The notes below the pieces were generated by a model, which was not told where the DNA came from, ran no database searches, and saw only the letters and a program-made list of their open reading frames with translations. Of a DNA stretch of 30,926 nucleotides, positions 1 through 8,226 are shown piece after piece. Where the stretch lies: IMG/VR virus record IMGVR_UViG_3300022839_000061, positions 1-30,926 of that record. The stretch is one strand, 5' to 3'. The DNA comes from a virus. Each line of letters opens with the position of its first letter. Position 1 is the stretch's first letter. Position numbers and translations under genes: made by a program.

Positions 1-382
1 TTATTATTTTTCAATTATAAGTAGAACATGTTATTATCCTGAACATTATATAGGATATTTATTTAATCCAATTTCTTATGCTAGTGAAGATGAGTTTGTT
101 CAGTGGAATTTTATTCACGATGAACATTGTAGAAAAGCTTTAAAAAAGAGTAATTTAGATAAGTGGATAACAACAAGTCAGATACTCAACATTTCTTTAA
201 AAGAATGGGAGACTTTGACTTGTATAATTCAAGATGGTTTTTATCTAGAAGTAAATGATATACTCCAACAAAGAAGTAAGTCTATAAAAGAACAGGAAGA
301 TAAGTTAAGTAAAAACTTGACATCTTCTGTTAAATTACCTCATCAAGTAACAAGTAACTTATCCAGGATTATGAGCAAGTAA
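1..382 (+). CDS. C-terminal part of an unknown phage protein (5' end outside window)
   Basis: An open frame runs from the left edge (codons start at position 2) to TAA at 380-382 and gives about 126 residues. It includes an aromatic, charged middle (SYASEDEFVQWNFIHDE) and a helical, lysine-rich end that finishes NLSRIMSK. I do not recognise the family. The stop overlaps the portal ATG by one base (TAATG), so the two genes are probably translationally coupled and belong to one operon. The position just before a portal gene often holds terminase or other packaging and assembly genes, but nothing in these residues shows terminase motifs. Function is left open. The frame is confident because it is open throughout and fits the portal start exactly. 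Confidence 0.75.
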   Translation, partial: YYFSIISRTCYYPEHYIGYLFNPISYASEDEFVQWNFIHDEHCRKALKKSNLDKWITTSQILNISLKEWETLTCIIQDGFYLEVNDILQQRSKSIKEQEDKLSKNLTSSVKLPHQVTSNLSRIMSK

Positions 383-1872
383 TGTTAGCTGATATTTCAT
401 TTACTAGAAGACAACTTAAAACTAAAAGAAATTTAGCTCAACAGGGCGGTCAAACATTTCATGGAATGCACCGCCCTCTCTTGCAAAATTTACTTGAATA
501 CGAAACAGTAACAAGATATGATACGCAAGTTAGATATTGTTTACGTATTTTATTAAACGCAATTATTGGCTCGTTGTCTGAGATAGAACATCCAGACAAA
601 GAAATACAGTCATTTTTAAGAGCAAATATTCAATACATGCTAAATGAGCATGGAGTAGATTACAAACAGCGTTTAAAGACTATGATTAAAACGTCTTTAT
701 GGGCTGGTTTCAGTATTACTGAAAACTTGTATGAACTTTATGAAGGAAATGTTATCCTTCAAGATTTAATTACATATCATCCTGCAACTATTCAAATCAG
801 AACAAATAGACAAGGACGTTTAACAGAAAACGAACCATCTTGGGAAGGTTTTGAAAGTGGAGTTTACCAGAACGATATTTATGGAAATTCGAAGACTGGA
901 GAAACACAACTTAGTTTATGGAAAATAGCTATTTTAACTAATGATTCTGACTTTAATAATTATTATGGTCAATCAGCAATAGAAGGTGTGTATCGCTGGT
1001 ATTTGTTGAAAGAAGCTTTGTTAGCAATGATGACAGAAGCTTTAGATAAATTTGGTAATCCTTTACTTGCAATTACTCTTCCATCATCAGCAGCTACTCA
1101 TGCAGAATACGACGAAGAATCTGGAGAAGAAGTTACACTTTCAGATCAACAATTATTAGAACAACAATTAAACAATAATATATCAACAGGCGAAGGTAAT
1201 GTTTTAATACTACCTCAACACAACAAAGATATGAAACCAGAAGTAAAAGTAATTACTACTGGAAACAATCATGGTGATATGTATTCTGGTGCAATTGATA
1301 TGTGTGACCAAAATATTGCTAAAGGTTTATTAGTTCCGTTTGGACTAAGCAATAGTGGTCCTAATAGTGATGGTAAAGCATTAGAAAAACATATTGAAGT
1401 ATTCAATAAAATTGTTTCTTCTTTTGTTAGTCAGTTTGTTCAACCTGCTGTTAATCAGACTTTCTTTAATGTAATTAAATATAATTTTGCAAGAGAATCT
1501 GCTAAAATTGCTCCTACCTTACCTTATAATAATGCAACGTCAAGAGCAGAAGATAAAGTTGCTTTAATGCAAATGATAAAAGGATTAACCCAAGACGGTT
1601 ATTTAATACCCACTAATGCTAGTGATTGGGAAATGGTAAGAGAAATGGTTAGTACCAACTTTAGACAACAGTCAAATGAAGATTTAGAATATATTAAACA
1701 ATTAATTATATATCCTCGTAATCCTAACTTAGCTGAATTTAACAAAGAAGACGATAATAGTAAGTCCATTGGTGTTGTAGATCCTTCAAGAGATCGTTCA
1801 ATGGAAGGAAAAGTAAAAGGGAAAGGTCAGCGTGGACGACCCGCTGGTATTTCAACTCCTCAAATTACTTAA
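382..1872 (+). CDS. Portal protein (DUF935/Mu gp29-like)
   Basis: The 496-residue protein has the layout of a phage portal, the dodecameric ring at the capsid vertex through which DNA is packaged and to which the tail attaches. The N-terminal third is helical and rich in charged residues. A central segment (WRWY-type helix, residues about 205-235) is followed by an acidic loop. Residues about 305-345 contain NIAKGLLVPFGLSNSG and a downstream helix (KALEKHIEVFNKIV) like the clip/stem region of DUF935-type portals, where bound chains are described as 'q.sk..lG..Lt...'. The C-terminus is basic (GKVKGKGQRGRP), which suits DNA contact. Length is typical. Its ATG overlaps the preceding stop. A protease/scaffold gene and capsid gene follow, as expected for a head module. 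The exact portal family is inferred. Confidence 0.85.
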   Translation: MLADISFTRRQLKTKRNLAQQGGQTFHGMHRPLLQNLLEYETVTRYDTQVRYCLRILLNAIIGSLSEIEHPDKEIQSFLRANIQYMLNEHGVDYKQRLKTMIKTSLWAGFSITENLYELYEGNVILQDLITYHPATIQIRTNRQGRLTENEPSWEGFESGVYQNDIYGNSKTGETQLSLWKIAILTNDSDFNNYYGQSAIEGVYRWYLLKEALLAMMTEALDKFGNPLLAITLPSSAATHAEYDEESGEEVTLSDQQLLEQQLNNNISTGEGNVLILPQHNKDMKPEVKVITTGNNHGDMYSGAIDMCDQNIAKGLLVPFGLSNSGPNSDGKALEKHIEVFNKIVSSFVSQFVQPAVNQTFFNVIKYNFARESAKIAPTLPYNNATSRAEDKVALMQMIKGLTQDGYLIPTNASDWEMVREMVSTNFRQQSNEDLEYIKQLIIYPRNPNLAEFNKEDDNSKSIGVVDPSRDRSMEGKVKGKGQRGRPAGISTPQIT

Positions 1873-2413
1873 AAAGTTTTTTATTGTTTTGTACACATTC
1901 TAGAAGTAATAGATGACAACAAGGTTTTCTACTTTTAATAAATTCTTGACATGAACAATCTCTACTAGAAAAACTATAAACTGTTCCTAGAGGTCCTATT
2001 AAATTCACATTATCTGATACTATAACTTTCCAACCATTTAAAAGCATATCAGCAGCAATATAATTACTTTTTGTTTCCTCATCTTTTTTTACAATTAATT
2101 TAGTAATGGAAGAATTGGATAAAGTTATAGATAAATTAATTTCATTTTTTGTTTCTTTTTCAATAAAGCAAGAATACATTTTTTCATCCATTAACAAAAG
2201 AATAGATTTAATAGTTGCAAAATAATTTTCATTTATTTCTATGTTTAATAAATACATAGCTTGAGATATTATTTTTTTATCAATAACTAGAGGTTGCACT
2301 TTATATTCTAAATTATTTAATTTAAAAGTATTTTCAGGCAAAATCTCAACATTATTTATAATTTTTTTTAAGAATTCGTATTTTGCCAGTGTGTATGCTA
2401 GAGAAATGGTCAT
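1865..2413 (-). CDS. SWIM zinc-finger protein, antisense to the head operon
   Basis: This 182-residue minus-strand gene lies between portal and protease genes, both on the + strand. Its C-terminus carries a SWIM zinc-finger signature CxC...CxH: C153, C155, C165 and H167 in the segment SRDCSCQEFIKSRKPCCH. SWIM domains bind zinc and are found in DNA-binding or protein-binding factors, including SWI2/SNF2 ATPases, transposases and MEKK-type proteins. No catalytic domain is attached here. The first 145 residues are a helix/strand mix with lysine-rich stretches that I do not recognise. The last 8 bases overlap the end of the portal gene in a convergent tail-to-tail arrangement, with no clear terminator. 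Its orientation and lack of a structural motif suggest a regulatory or anti-host cargo gene rather than a virion part. The reading of the zinc motif is firm; the role is inference. Confidence 0.8.
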   Translation of the reverse strand: MTISLAYTLAKYEFLKKIINNVEILPENTFKLNNLEYKVQPLVIDKKIISQAMYLLNIEINENYFATIKSILLLMDEKMYSCFIEKETKNEINLSITLSNSSITKLIVKKDEETKSNYIAADMLLNGWKVIVSDNVNLIGPLGTVYSFSSRDCSCQEFIKSRKPCCHLLLLECVQNNKKLFK

Positions 2414-2493
2414 CTTAAATTAAATAGATGTGTATGGTGTATTTTGATATTCTTGGAATTAATAACATTAAAGGCTACTAATCTTTTAACCAA
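2414..2493. promoter_or_regulatory. Divergent intergenic region between SWIM gene and protease gene
   Basis: These 80 bases separate two divergent start codons, so promoters for both strands are expected here or upstream. On the + strand, TAACAT at 2463-2468 ends 26 bases before the protease ATG and matches the -10 consensus at 4 of 6 positions. On the minus strand, CAAAAT (complement of 2441-2446) ends 28 bases before the SWIM start and also matches at 4 of 6. Neither has a convincing -35 box, and neither gene has a Shine-Dalgarno sequence. This is a position-based suggestion only. Confidence 0.25.
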
Positions 2494-4107
2494 ATGGATG
2501 TTGATAAAGAAATGTTGCGAGAGTTTATTCTTGCAGAACAAAATAATAGTACAATTGAACCTATTGAATTAACACCATGTGAACAAGATGTTGAATTAAC
2601 ACCCTGTAAACAAGATGTTGATTTAAAAATAGCCGCGTCAGAAAATATTAAATTATCAGATGATACTAGTTCTTTAAAAATTCTAGATGTTTTTACAATC
2701 AAAGAATTAGAAGGAATGAGTTTTTCCGACTTACACATGTTTATTGTACAAAAGCAAGATGCATTAAGTAGTTGGAAGCTAGATGATTTAATTTATTCTA
2801 AATCTTTTGAGTTTCTTGATTCAAAAGAATATTTGATGTTTATTTGCTATTTAGAAGAATTATCTAATATTTCCTATGTTTACATTTCAGCAAAACGAAT
2901 GCTGGAAGTAAGCGTTCATAATGACGCTATAAAAACATGCTCATATTTGGATAATTTATATTGTTGCAAAGAAGAAAGTAATGTTTTAAATAAAGATATT
3001 TCTAACGAAGACACTACTAAAGTAGAAAAGTTTTCACAAGAAATTGAAATATCTAGTAATATTTTAAATAAAGATAGTGATGATATTTCTAACGAAGATA
3101 CTTCTAAAGTAGAAAAGTTTTCACAAGAAATTGAACCTGAAATATCTAGTAATATTAATACAATTTTAGTAAGTAACGATAAAAAACATATTAGATTGGG
3201 TATTGCCAGAATTGGCAGTTGGAAACATCCTTTATATAAGCATGTTACATTTACTCAAAAAGATTTTGATGATATAATTACTAATTTTAATTCTAATGAA
3301 TTAGGCTTTGAACCACCTTTGTTTTTAGGACATACTAAAGACGGAATGGTTAAGAGTGGTAATAATCAATATGAAACTGTTGCTGGAGAACCTGCTGAAG
3401 GTTTTTTATCTTCTATTGAACAAGAAGGTGACGCATTATACTCAACATGGGAAATAGTTAATTCTTCATGTTACGATGCTGTTAGTAATGGTCGATATAG
3501 ATATAATTCTGGAGAATTTCTCCGGAACTATATATCCAAAAGAAGTGGCAAGTCAGTTGGTACTGTATTAATGGCAATGGCTTTAACTAATAAACCATTT
3601 GTTCCAAATTTACCACGAGTTTTAGCATTGTCTGAGAATCAGACGGATGCTGATTTATTTACATTTACACAATATCAAGAAGAAATTATGTCTGATTCCC
3701 AAGAACAAAAGCTTACAGAAGACAATAAAAGTCTTCAACTAAAACTTAGTGAAACTGAAACTCGTTTAGTTGCAGTAGAAGATTCATATAAGGAACAACT
3801 AACAGAACAGCAAACACTTATCGTTGCTTTATCTGAAAAGTTGCGTCATATTGAACTAGAAAAGAAAGTAGCCAGAATCGAAAAGCTTGCTTTGCCTCGT
3901 GAAGTAAAAGATAAGCATATACAAATGCTTTCTAATAATTCCAATCTTGGCGAAACTATTGAAGAAGATATTCTTTCTTCATTAGAAATGGTTGCTAATG
4001 CTAAAGCTCAATTGTTTACTCAACAAGGTTTAACTTCAGATACAACTCGCGTTACTGATGCTAATCCTTATGCTGCTATTATTGAACGTAACAAAGTTAT
4101 TAAATAA
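2494..4107 (+). CDS. Prohead protease (Mu gpI-like) with long N-terminal extension and scaffold-like C-terminus
   Basis: The 537-residue protein has three parts. Residues 1 to about 230 form an acidic, repeat-bearing extension. Residues about 232-380 resemble the Mu I-type capsid maturation protease: GSWKHPLYKHVTFTQKDFDD, then LFLGHTKDG with H280, A/G-EPAEGFL, YRYNSGEFL with S339, and the typical ending ALTNKPFVPNLPRV. H280 and S339 are the candidate catalytic residues of this assemblin-like fold, by family analogy. Residues about 395-480 are a heptad-like coiled coil (LQLKLSETETRLVAVEDS) as in scaffolding domains. In Mu, protease I and scaffold Z share one frame through an internal start; M399 (ATG at 3688) could be the equivalent. 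The capsid gene starts 2 bases after the stop. No SD precedes the chosen ATG. The upstream extension is unusual for the family. Confidence 0.82.
   Translation: MDVDKEMLREFILAEQNNSTIEPIELTPCEQDVELTPCKQDVDLKIAASENIKLSDDTSSLKILDVFTIKELEGMSFSDLHMFIVQKQDALSSWKLDDLIYSKSFEFLDSKEYLMFICYLEELSNISYVYISAKRMLEVSVHNDAIKTCSYLDNLYCCKEESNVLNKDISNEDTTKVEKFSQEIEISSNILNKDSDDISNEDTSKVEKFSQEIEPEISSNINTILVSNDKKHIRLGIARIGSWKHPLYKHVTFTQKDFDDIITNFNSNELGFEPPLFLGHTKDGMVKSGNNQYETVAGEPAEGFLSSIEQEGDALYSTWEIVNSSCYDAVSNGRYRYNSGEFLRNYISKRSGKSVGTVLMAMALTNKPFVPNLPRVLALSENQTDADLFTFTQYQEEIMSDSQEQKLTEDNKSLQLKLSETETRLVAVEDSYKEQLTEQQTLIVALSEKLRHIELEKKVARIEKLALPREVKDKHIQMLSNNSNLGETIEEDILSSLEMVANAKAQLFTQQGLTSDTTRVTDANPYAAIIERNKVIK
2566..2619 (+). 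repeat. 27-bp tandem repeat inside the protease gene (two copies)
   Basis: Two adjacent 27-base units, 2566-2592 and 2593-2619, differ at only two positions and encode ELTPCEQDV and ELTPCKQDV. They lie in the N-terminal extension, outside the protease domain. The near identity at DNA level points to a recent in-frame duplication. Confidence 0.9.
2977..3147 (+). repeat. Tandem duplication (78 and 93 bp units) inside the protease gene
   Basis: Unit one (2977-3054) and unit two (3055-3147) both begin AGTAAT and encode a shared block around DISNEDTTKVEKFSQEIE. Unit two carries 15 extra bases in frame: a DSD-type insertion near its start and a PE insertion near its end. A third partial AGTAAT begins at 3148. 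The duplication sits just before the protease domain in the acidic linker. Confidence 0.9.
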
Positions 4108-4109
4108 AA

Positions 4110-5402
4110 ATGTACGAACCTAATTCTTCTCCTTATCAATATATTGGCGACGTTCCTGCTTTGGGATCGTTGGCTCTTACAAAACTTGCTAAAAGTTTTG
4201 AAGAAACTTCTTCAGAATCTCTCGCTTTCCTTTTCCCAACTGAAGTAATCCCAGAGCGAAATATTATTGTTCGTACAGTTAAGCAAGGATTGGGTTTAAT
4301 GCCAATCGTTATGCCTGGTGTACCAACAGATGGTTATGTAGAAAACGATCGTATTGAAACACGTTATTTTTCTCCTATATATGTTCGTGATAATTACTAT
4401 ATTGATCAACATTTGTTGAATCAACTTCGCCGACCTGAATCAGAAAACGCATCATGGTCTCCTACTGAATTTCTAGCTAAAATTGTACAAAAAATGGTTA
4501 ATCGCCATAATCGTACAGTTGAATTTTTTAGGGTTAAAGCTCTTCTAGGTGGTATTAATCATACTGATCCACGTAGTAACTTGTCTATCAATGTTTCAAC
4601 ACAAGTTCCTGCTCATAACATGTTCCGCTATGATGGCTGGAATGCAACATTGAATGCTGCTGCTTCTGCTGGACATGGTTATACTGCTGATAAAGCTTTG
4701 ACTAATAACAAAGGTCGTACAGAAGCAATGTACTTCTCTTCGTTAGATAATAAAGTTGGAGTTCCTTGGACTTCTCCTAATGCAGACATTGTTCGTACAC
4801 TTCGTTTGATTAAGCAATATCTTGCTTCTACAAACAAGAACGTGTTTACTGACATTATTATGTCTCGTGATTTGTATACTATTCTTCAAGAGAATGCAAG
4901 TATTAAATCAGCAGCAGGTCAAGTTGCAGTACTAAACGGTGCTTCTGCTCCTATTTCATTAGGTTCTAGTGTTGGTAATCCTTTCATCTCTTATAGTGTT
5001 TCTGGAGACATTACTTCGATTGCTGGGCTTAACATCATCTTGGTGGATTCTTTATATAGTGACCCAAGTGCTGACCGCGATGCAAAATCTGCTGTTAAGC
5101 AAATGTGGTCTCCTAATAAAGTTGCATTAGTTGCTCGAACTCATTCTTCTGACCGTTCAGCCACTTTAGGTTATACACAATTCTGCATGGGAGAATCACC
5201 AGATTCTACTCCAGGTATGTGGACTCGTACAGAAGCCAATGTTTTAATCCCAGGAGCTCCTGGAATGGCTATGCAAATGGGGAACGCTTTCCTACCTTAC
5301 GTTATGTATCCTCATTGGATTGCTATTCTTGAAGTTTGCGAAGAAGCTGACGTTGAAGCTAAGTTGTTCATGTCCGCTGATATTGGTTTTGGAACATTCT
5401 AA
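4110..5402 (+). CDS. Major capsid protein (HK97-fold, probably gpE type)
   Basis: The 430-residue product is the likely capsid building block. It follows the protease/scaffold gene directly and is of the usual length. Features recalling the lambda gpE/Phage_cap_E class are an N-terminal region with LFPTEVIPERNIIVRTV, an aromatic block RYFSPIYVRDNYYI at about residues 85-100, the helix MVNRHNRTVEFFRVKALLGG at about 128-147, and a C-terminal LGYTQFCMGESPD segment before the closing β-rich end. Codon use differs sharply from neighbours: nearly all arginines are CGT/CGC/CGA and almost none AGA, as expected for the most abundant virion protein. The start has only an A/T-rich leader and no SD. TATTAT at 4077-4082, inside the previous gene, ends 28 bases upstream and might be a -10 element, but this could be chance. 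Confidence 0.85.
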   Translation: MYEPNSSPYQYIGDVPALGSLALTKLAKSFEETSSESLAFLFPTEVIPERNIIVRTVKQGLGLMPIVMPGVPTDGYVENDRIETRYFSPIYVRDNYYIDQHLLNQLRRPESENASWSPTEFLAKIVQKMVNRHNRTVEFFRVKALLGGINHTDPRSNLSINVSTQVPAHNMFRYDGWNATLNAAASAGHGYTADKALTNNKGRTEAMYFSSLDNKVGVPWTSPNADIVRTLRLIKQYLASTNKNVFTDIIMSRDLYTILQENASIKSAAGQVAVLNGASAPISLGSSVGNPFISYSVSGDITSIAGLNIILVDSLYSDPSADRDAKSAVKQMWSPNKVALVARTHSSDRSATLGYTQFCMGESPDSTPGMWTRTEANVLIPGAPGMAMQMGNAFLPYVMYPHWIAILEVCEEADVEAKLFMSADIGFGTF

Positions 5403-5409
5403 TTAACTA

Positions 5410-5432
5410 GGTAGTGTGTAAAAAGCACTACC
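5410..5432 (+). other. Intergenic hairpin after the capsid gene
   Basis: GGTAGTG (5410-5416) and CACTACC (5426-5432) form a perfect 7-bp stem with a 9-base A-rich loop. No T-run follows, so it is not a standard intrinsic terminator. The right arm ends 27 bases before the ATG at 5459. It may protect the capsid mRNA 3' end or mark an RNA processing site. Confidence 0.55.
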
Positions 5433-5458
5433 AATTGTACTTTATTAAAATAAAAAAT

Positions 5459-6145
5459 ATGCCTGGTTTAAGAGTCGATCCGCATCTATTTCCACAAGGT
5501 TTAAATGGTGGGCACATGATGTATCCCACTTCAGGAGTATCCCACGGTTTACGAGTTGCTTTTGGTAGCCCTGCTGTAAAAGCAGCAACAACTGGTACTG
5601 CTGTTTTAAATCTTACTGCTGGTAAAATTACGTTAGATGGAAATATAATTGAAGTTCCTGCAATTACTGGACTTGAAGTTATTAGTGGTATTGATTTAAC
5701 TGTTGCAGGTCCTGTAACATTTGATTTGTATCTAAATCCAACTCGCCGATTAATTGCATCCCCTACTCCTCCTGAAAATCCTACGACTGGAATGCGTTAC
5801 ATGCGTGTTCTTGATTCGATGGAAGGTGATAAAGTTGTTGAAAACTTTTATGAATATAACGGGTCAGCATGGGTTGCTTTTAATCCTGTTATGTCACCAC
5901 CTATTTCTGAGAGTCAAATGGGTTTAGTATTTAATTCTGTGATTCCAACAGTAACTGCTGCCAATTTTTCTATTGTTCCAGAAGGCGATATTTATCATCG
6001 TTCTGGTCTTAGTGCACAAATGGCTTCTTATGGTGCTGCTATAGCCCGTCAAAGTGCCAGTATTCGCATTGCTACTATTTCGTATGCATCGAGTGTTGGT
6101 TCTGTAGTTAGTAGTTATTCTAAGCAAGACATGGTTAATCTATAA
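5459..6145 (+). CDS. Structural protein candidate downstream of capsid (decoration or head-fibre-like)
   Basis: I chose the ATG at 5459 (MPGLRVDPHLFPQG, 228 residues). The in-frame ATG at 5414 would begin inside the 5410-5432 hairpin and would add an uncharacteristic lysine/tyrosine-rich 15-residue leader. The protein is rich in Gly, Ala, Ser, Thr and Val, with β-type stretches (TAVLNLTAGKITLDGNIIEVPAI) and a middle that looks like an accessory β-domain with a YNGSAWVAF motif. The C-terminus is a small-residue, Ser/Ala-rich helix. Position between capsid and neck genes and CGN-rich arginine codons suggest an abundant virion protein such as a capsid decoration or head fibre. No family is recognised, so the role is inference. 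It is preceded by a short A/T leader without SD. Confidence 0.6.
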   Translation: MPGLRVDPHLFPQGLNGGHMMYPTSGVSHGLRVAFGSPAVKAATTGTAVLNLTAGKITLDGNIIEVPAITGLEVISGIDLTVAGPVTFDLYLNPTRRLIASPTPPENPTTGMRYMRVLDSMEGDKVVENFYEYNGSAWVAFNPVMSPPISESQMGLVFNSVIPTVTAANFSIVPEGDIYHRSGLSAQMASYGAAIARQSASIRIATISYASSVGSVVSSYSKQDMVNL

Positions 6146-6155
6146 CCGATTATTT

Positions 6156-6190
6156 CGTTACATTAATATTCTTGTAGTATTAATGTAACG
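6156..6190 (+). other. Perfect 13-bp-stem hairpin between two head genes
   Basis: CGTTACATTAATA (6156-6168) and TATTAATGTAACG (6178-6190) are exact reverse complements with a 9-base loop. There is no T-run after the stem, so termination is uncertain. The right arm ends 28 bases before the ATG at 6218. Such length is unlikely by chance. It could be an mRNA-stability element, a processing site, or a DNA operator. Confidence 0.75.
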
Positions 6191-6217
6191 AGTTTAAAAA
6201 TACAACACTTAATTAAC

Positions 6218-6583
6218 ATGGATAAGAATCGTAAATATACATTGATGGCGCTGTCACCTTTTACAATTGTAGAAAATGGAAAGCGTCGTTCGTTTGATGC
6301 AGGTGGAGTTTTCGAAATTAAAGGCGAAGATACAGCAAATATCTATTTTGGTACTAATTCTCCTTATAAAAATCGTGTAGTAATTATCTCTGCAGATAAG
6401 CCAATTGAGGAAGAAATTATTCCAGAAACAAAGTTTAAGGTTGATTTTGAAAAACAATCAGAAACAATGAATGAAACTGTTGATGAAAAAGTTGAATCTA
6501 TTGAAGCTGATGAAAAGGAAGTTCAACCAGAACAGCCTATTATTCTAAATCAAGCTCCTAAAGCTAAGAAAGCTAAAATATAA
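6218..6583 (+). CDS. Small unknown protein with charged C-terminal tail, head region
   Basis: The 121-residue product begins with a β-rich block (residues 1-60: RKYTLMALSPFTIVENGKRRSF, then VFEIKG and NRVVIISADKP). It ends in a low-complexity acidic and lysine-rich tail from about residue 65 (EEEIIPETKFKV through PKAKKAKI). I do not recognise the family. Its place between capsid-type and neck-type genes suggests a minor head component or an adaptor, but no motif proves this. The start follows a 27-base A/T leader after the 6156-6190 hairpin and lacks an SD. The stop overlaps the next ATG by one base (TAATG), which ties it to the same operon as the following gene. Confidence 0.55.
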   Translation: MDKNRKYTLMALSPFTIVENGKRRSFDAGGVFEIKGEDTANIYFGTNSPYKNRVVIISADKPIEEEIIPETKFKVDFEKQSETMNETVDEKVESIEADEKEVQPEQPIILNQAPKAKKAKI

Positions 6584-8226
6584 TGTCAAACGTACAAGTA
6601 TTTAATGATAGATTTTCTTATGGCAATCCAGCTTTTGCTGCAATTGAAGATGTTGTTGATACATTAGTTGATACAACTTTAGAATCTTTATCGCCATCTT
6701 TAAAAGAGATGGCAAATACTGTACGTAGACATAGTGTTCTTTTAAAAAAGAAAACAACTAAAGAAATATATTTCTGTATAATTGAACATGCAGATCCTCG
6801 TATAGCTTTAGTTTTAGCTGCTGCAAGAGACAAAACTGGACTGAGATTATTCCCAACATTAGAACAAGTTAAAGAAGCTATGTTTGGTCCTCTCAGTCCT
6901 GATGATACTACTTTTATTGATGGACAAAATAATATATTTGTTCAAGGAATAAAAAGAGTAGCAGCAGCATTAGCAGCAAGTGTTATTATTGGGCAATTAG
7001 CTCAAATTCCTGAACAAGCTAAACATGCTGATGTATTAGAAACACAAGCATTAGCTGATTTAGATCGAATTATATCAGTTCCTGATATATTAAAAGAAGC
7101 TATATCTTCTGTTAATAAATTAGATGGTACTGTTAATCAAGCTTTCTTTTTCGAGAATAGAAGTTTTTCTTTAAATAGTACTCTTAATATAAGTATATTT
7201 TTATCAACAGAATTATCGCCATCTTGGATTTCTGTTGGTTCGTTTAGTGGAAACATTACTACAAGTGATATTGTTATTGCGATAGCTGATGCTATCAATA
7301 CACAAACTTTAGTTAGTAATCAAGGAAATATTGTTGCAAGTCCTATAATAGATGGCAAAAATAAATTTCATAGAATAGAATTTTCTGCAAGAAACAGAGA
7401 TTCAACAATTCAAAACGAACTTATTATTGTTCGTATAGTTAATTTAGAAAATACAATAAAACAAGATCTTCCTTTTAAATGGGGTACAGAAGCAGAATGG
7501 ATGGGGATAGGTGAAGTTAATTCAGCTATTTTAACTGTTCAACAAGGAAAAACCACAACAGCTATACAAAATTCTGCAAACAGAACTGGTAATCCAACTG
7601 TCCTTTATTTTAAAAGAGCACCAGTAAACTCTGGTAATCAAGTATTAAGTCAGTCGGGAATTATTATATCAGATGCTACTTGGGCTAGCACGTCTTTGAT
7701 ATATAGAATTAGTCCTACACAATCGGATGCTGTTACTGTTCTTTTTGAAAGAGAAACATCCGCAGATCCAGTAATACAAGCTAATTTAGATTCATATAGA
7801 CCATCAAAATTAGCTTTAGCTTTGCTTAACGCTTTGTTTATTAATAAAAGTGCAAGTAAAGCATTAGGTGCATTAATTCGTAACGACGATCCTAGTAGTG
7901 CAAATGCAATGACAGCAATAGAATTAGTAGCATTTAATGCTATGAATCCACAGGTGTGGATGATACTAGATTTATTGCAAATACCATCTGACATATTAGT
8001 TTCAGTTGGAAATCTTAATGGACCTGTAACACCATTTTCTTCGTTGCCAAAAACAGTTAGAGTTGAAACACATTACGAATTTAGGTTATCTGCAACTAGT
8101 ATTGATAATCCTACTTCTTCAGGAACTAATTTCTTATCAAAACCAAAAGTATTACGTTTAAAAGAAAGTAGTCCATTAAAAGATTTATTTAAAGATGCTA
8201 CTTATCATTCAAGGAACTTTTTGTAA
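6583..8226 (+). CDS. Unknown 547-aa protein at neck position
   Basis: This protein lies between the head genes and the sheath gene, where neck, adaptor and tail-completion proteins are usually encoded. Residues 1-165 look helical (VDTLVDTTLESLSPSLKEMANTV, an Ala-rich stretch RVAAALAASVIIGQLAQI). Residues about 175-400 are β-rich with many Ser/Thr/Asn (FSLNSTLNISIFLS, GSFSGNITTSDIVIAIADAI). Residues about 405-465 are helical again (KLALALLNALFINKSASKALGAL). I do not recognise the family. Both ends overlap neighbours by one base (TAATG junctions at 6583 and 8226), so it is part of a coupled head-to-tail operon. A head-tail connector or minor virion protein is plausible but unproved. Confidence 0.5.
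   Translation: MSNVQVFNDRFSYGNPAFAAIEDVVDTLVDTTLESLSPSLKEMANTVRRHSVLLKKKTTKEIYFCIIEHADPRIALVLAAARDKTGLRLFPTLEQVKEAMFGPLSPDDTTFIDGQNNIFVQGIKRVAAALAASVIIGQLAQIPEQAKHADVLETQALADLDRIISVPDILKEAISSVNKLDGTVNQAFFFENRSFSLNSTLNISIFLSTELSPSWISVGSFSGNITTSDIVIAIADAINTQTLVSNQGNIVASPIIDGKNKFHRIEFSARNRDSTIQNELIIVRIVNLENTIKQDLPFKWGTEAEWMGIGEVNSAILTVQQGKTTTAIQNSANRTGNPTVLYFKRAPVNSGNQVLSQSGIIISDATWASTSLIYRISPTQSDAVTVLFERETSADPVIQANLDSYRPSKLALALLNALFINKSASKALGALIRNDDPSSANAMTAIELVAFNAMNPQVWMILDLLQIPSDILVSVGNLNGPVTPFSSLPKTVRVETHYEFRLSATSIDNPTSSGTNFLSKPKVLRLKESSPLKDLFKDATYHSRNFL

Noticed and set aside
317-322. Perfect TTGACA -35 box before the portal gene
   Set aside because: It is inside the preceding coding frame and no -10-like hexamer lies 16-18 bases downstream.
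2478-2738. Minus-strand open frame opposite the start of the protease gene
   Set aside because: It is antisense to a gene with clear motifs, has low-complexity Ser/Ile content and no supporting signals.
5414-5458. Alternative ATG at 5414 adding 15 residues to the post-capsid gene
   Set aside because: It lies inside the 7-bp hairpin, the added peptide is low-complexity and basic, and the ATG at 5459 starts a typical structural N-terminus.
7650-7994. Minus-strand open frame of 114 codons inside the 547-aa gene
   Set aside because: Antisense shadow of a long coupled gene; no start signals and no recognisable motifs.
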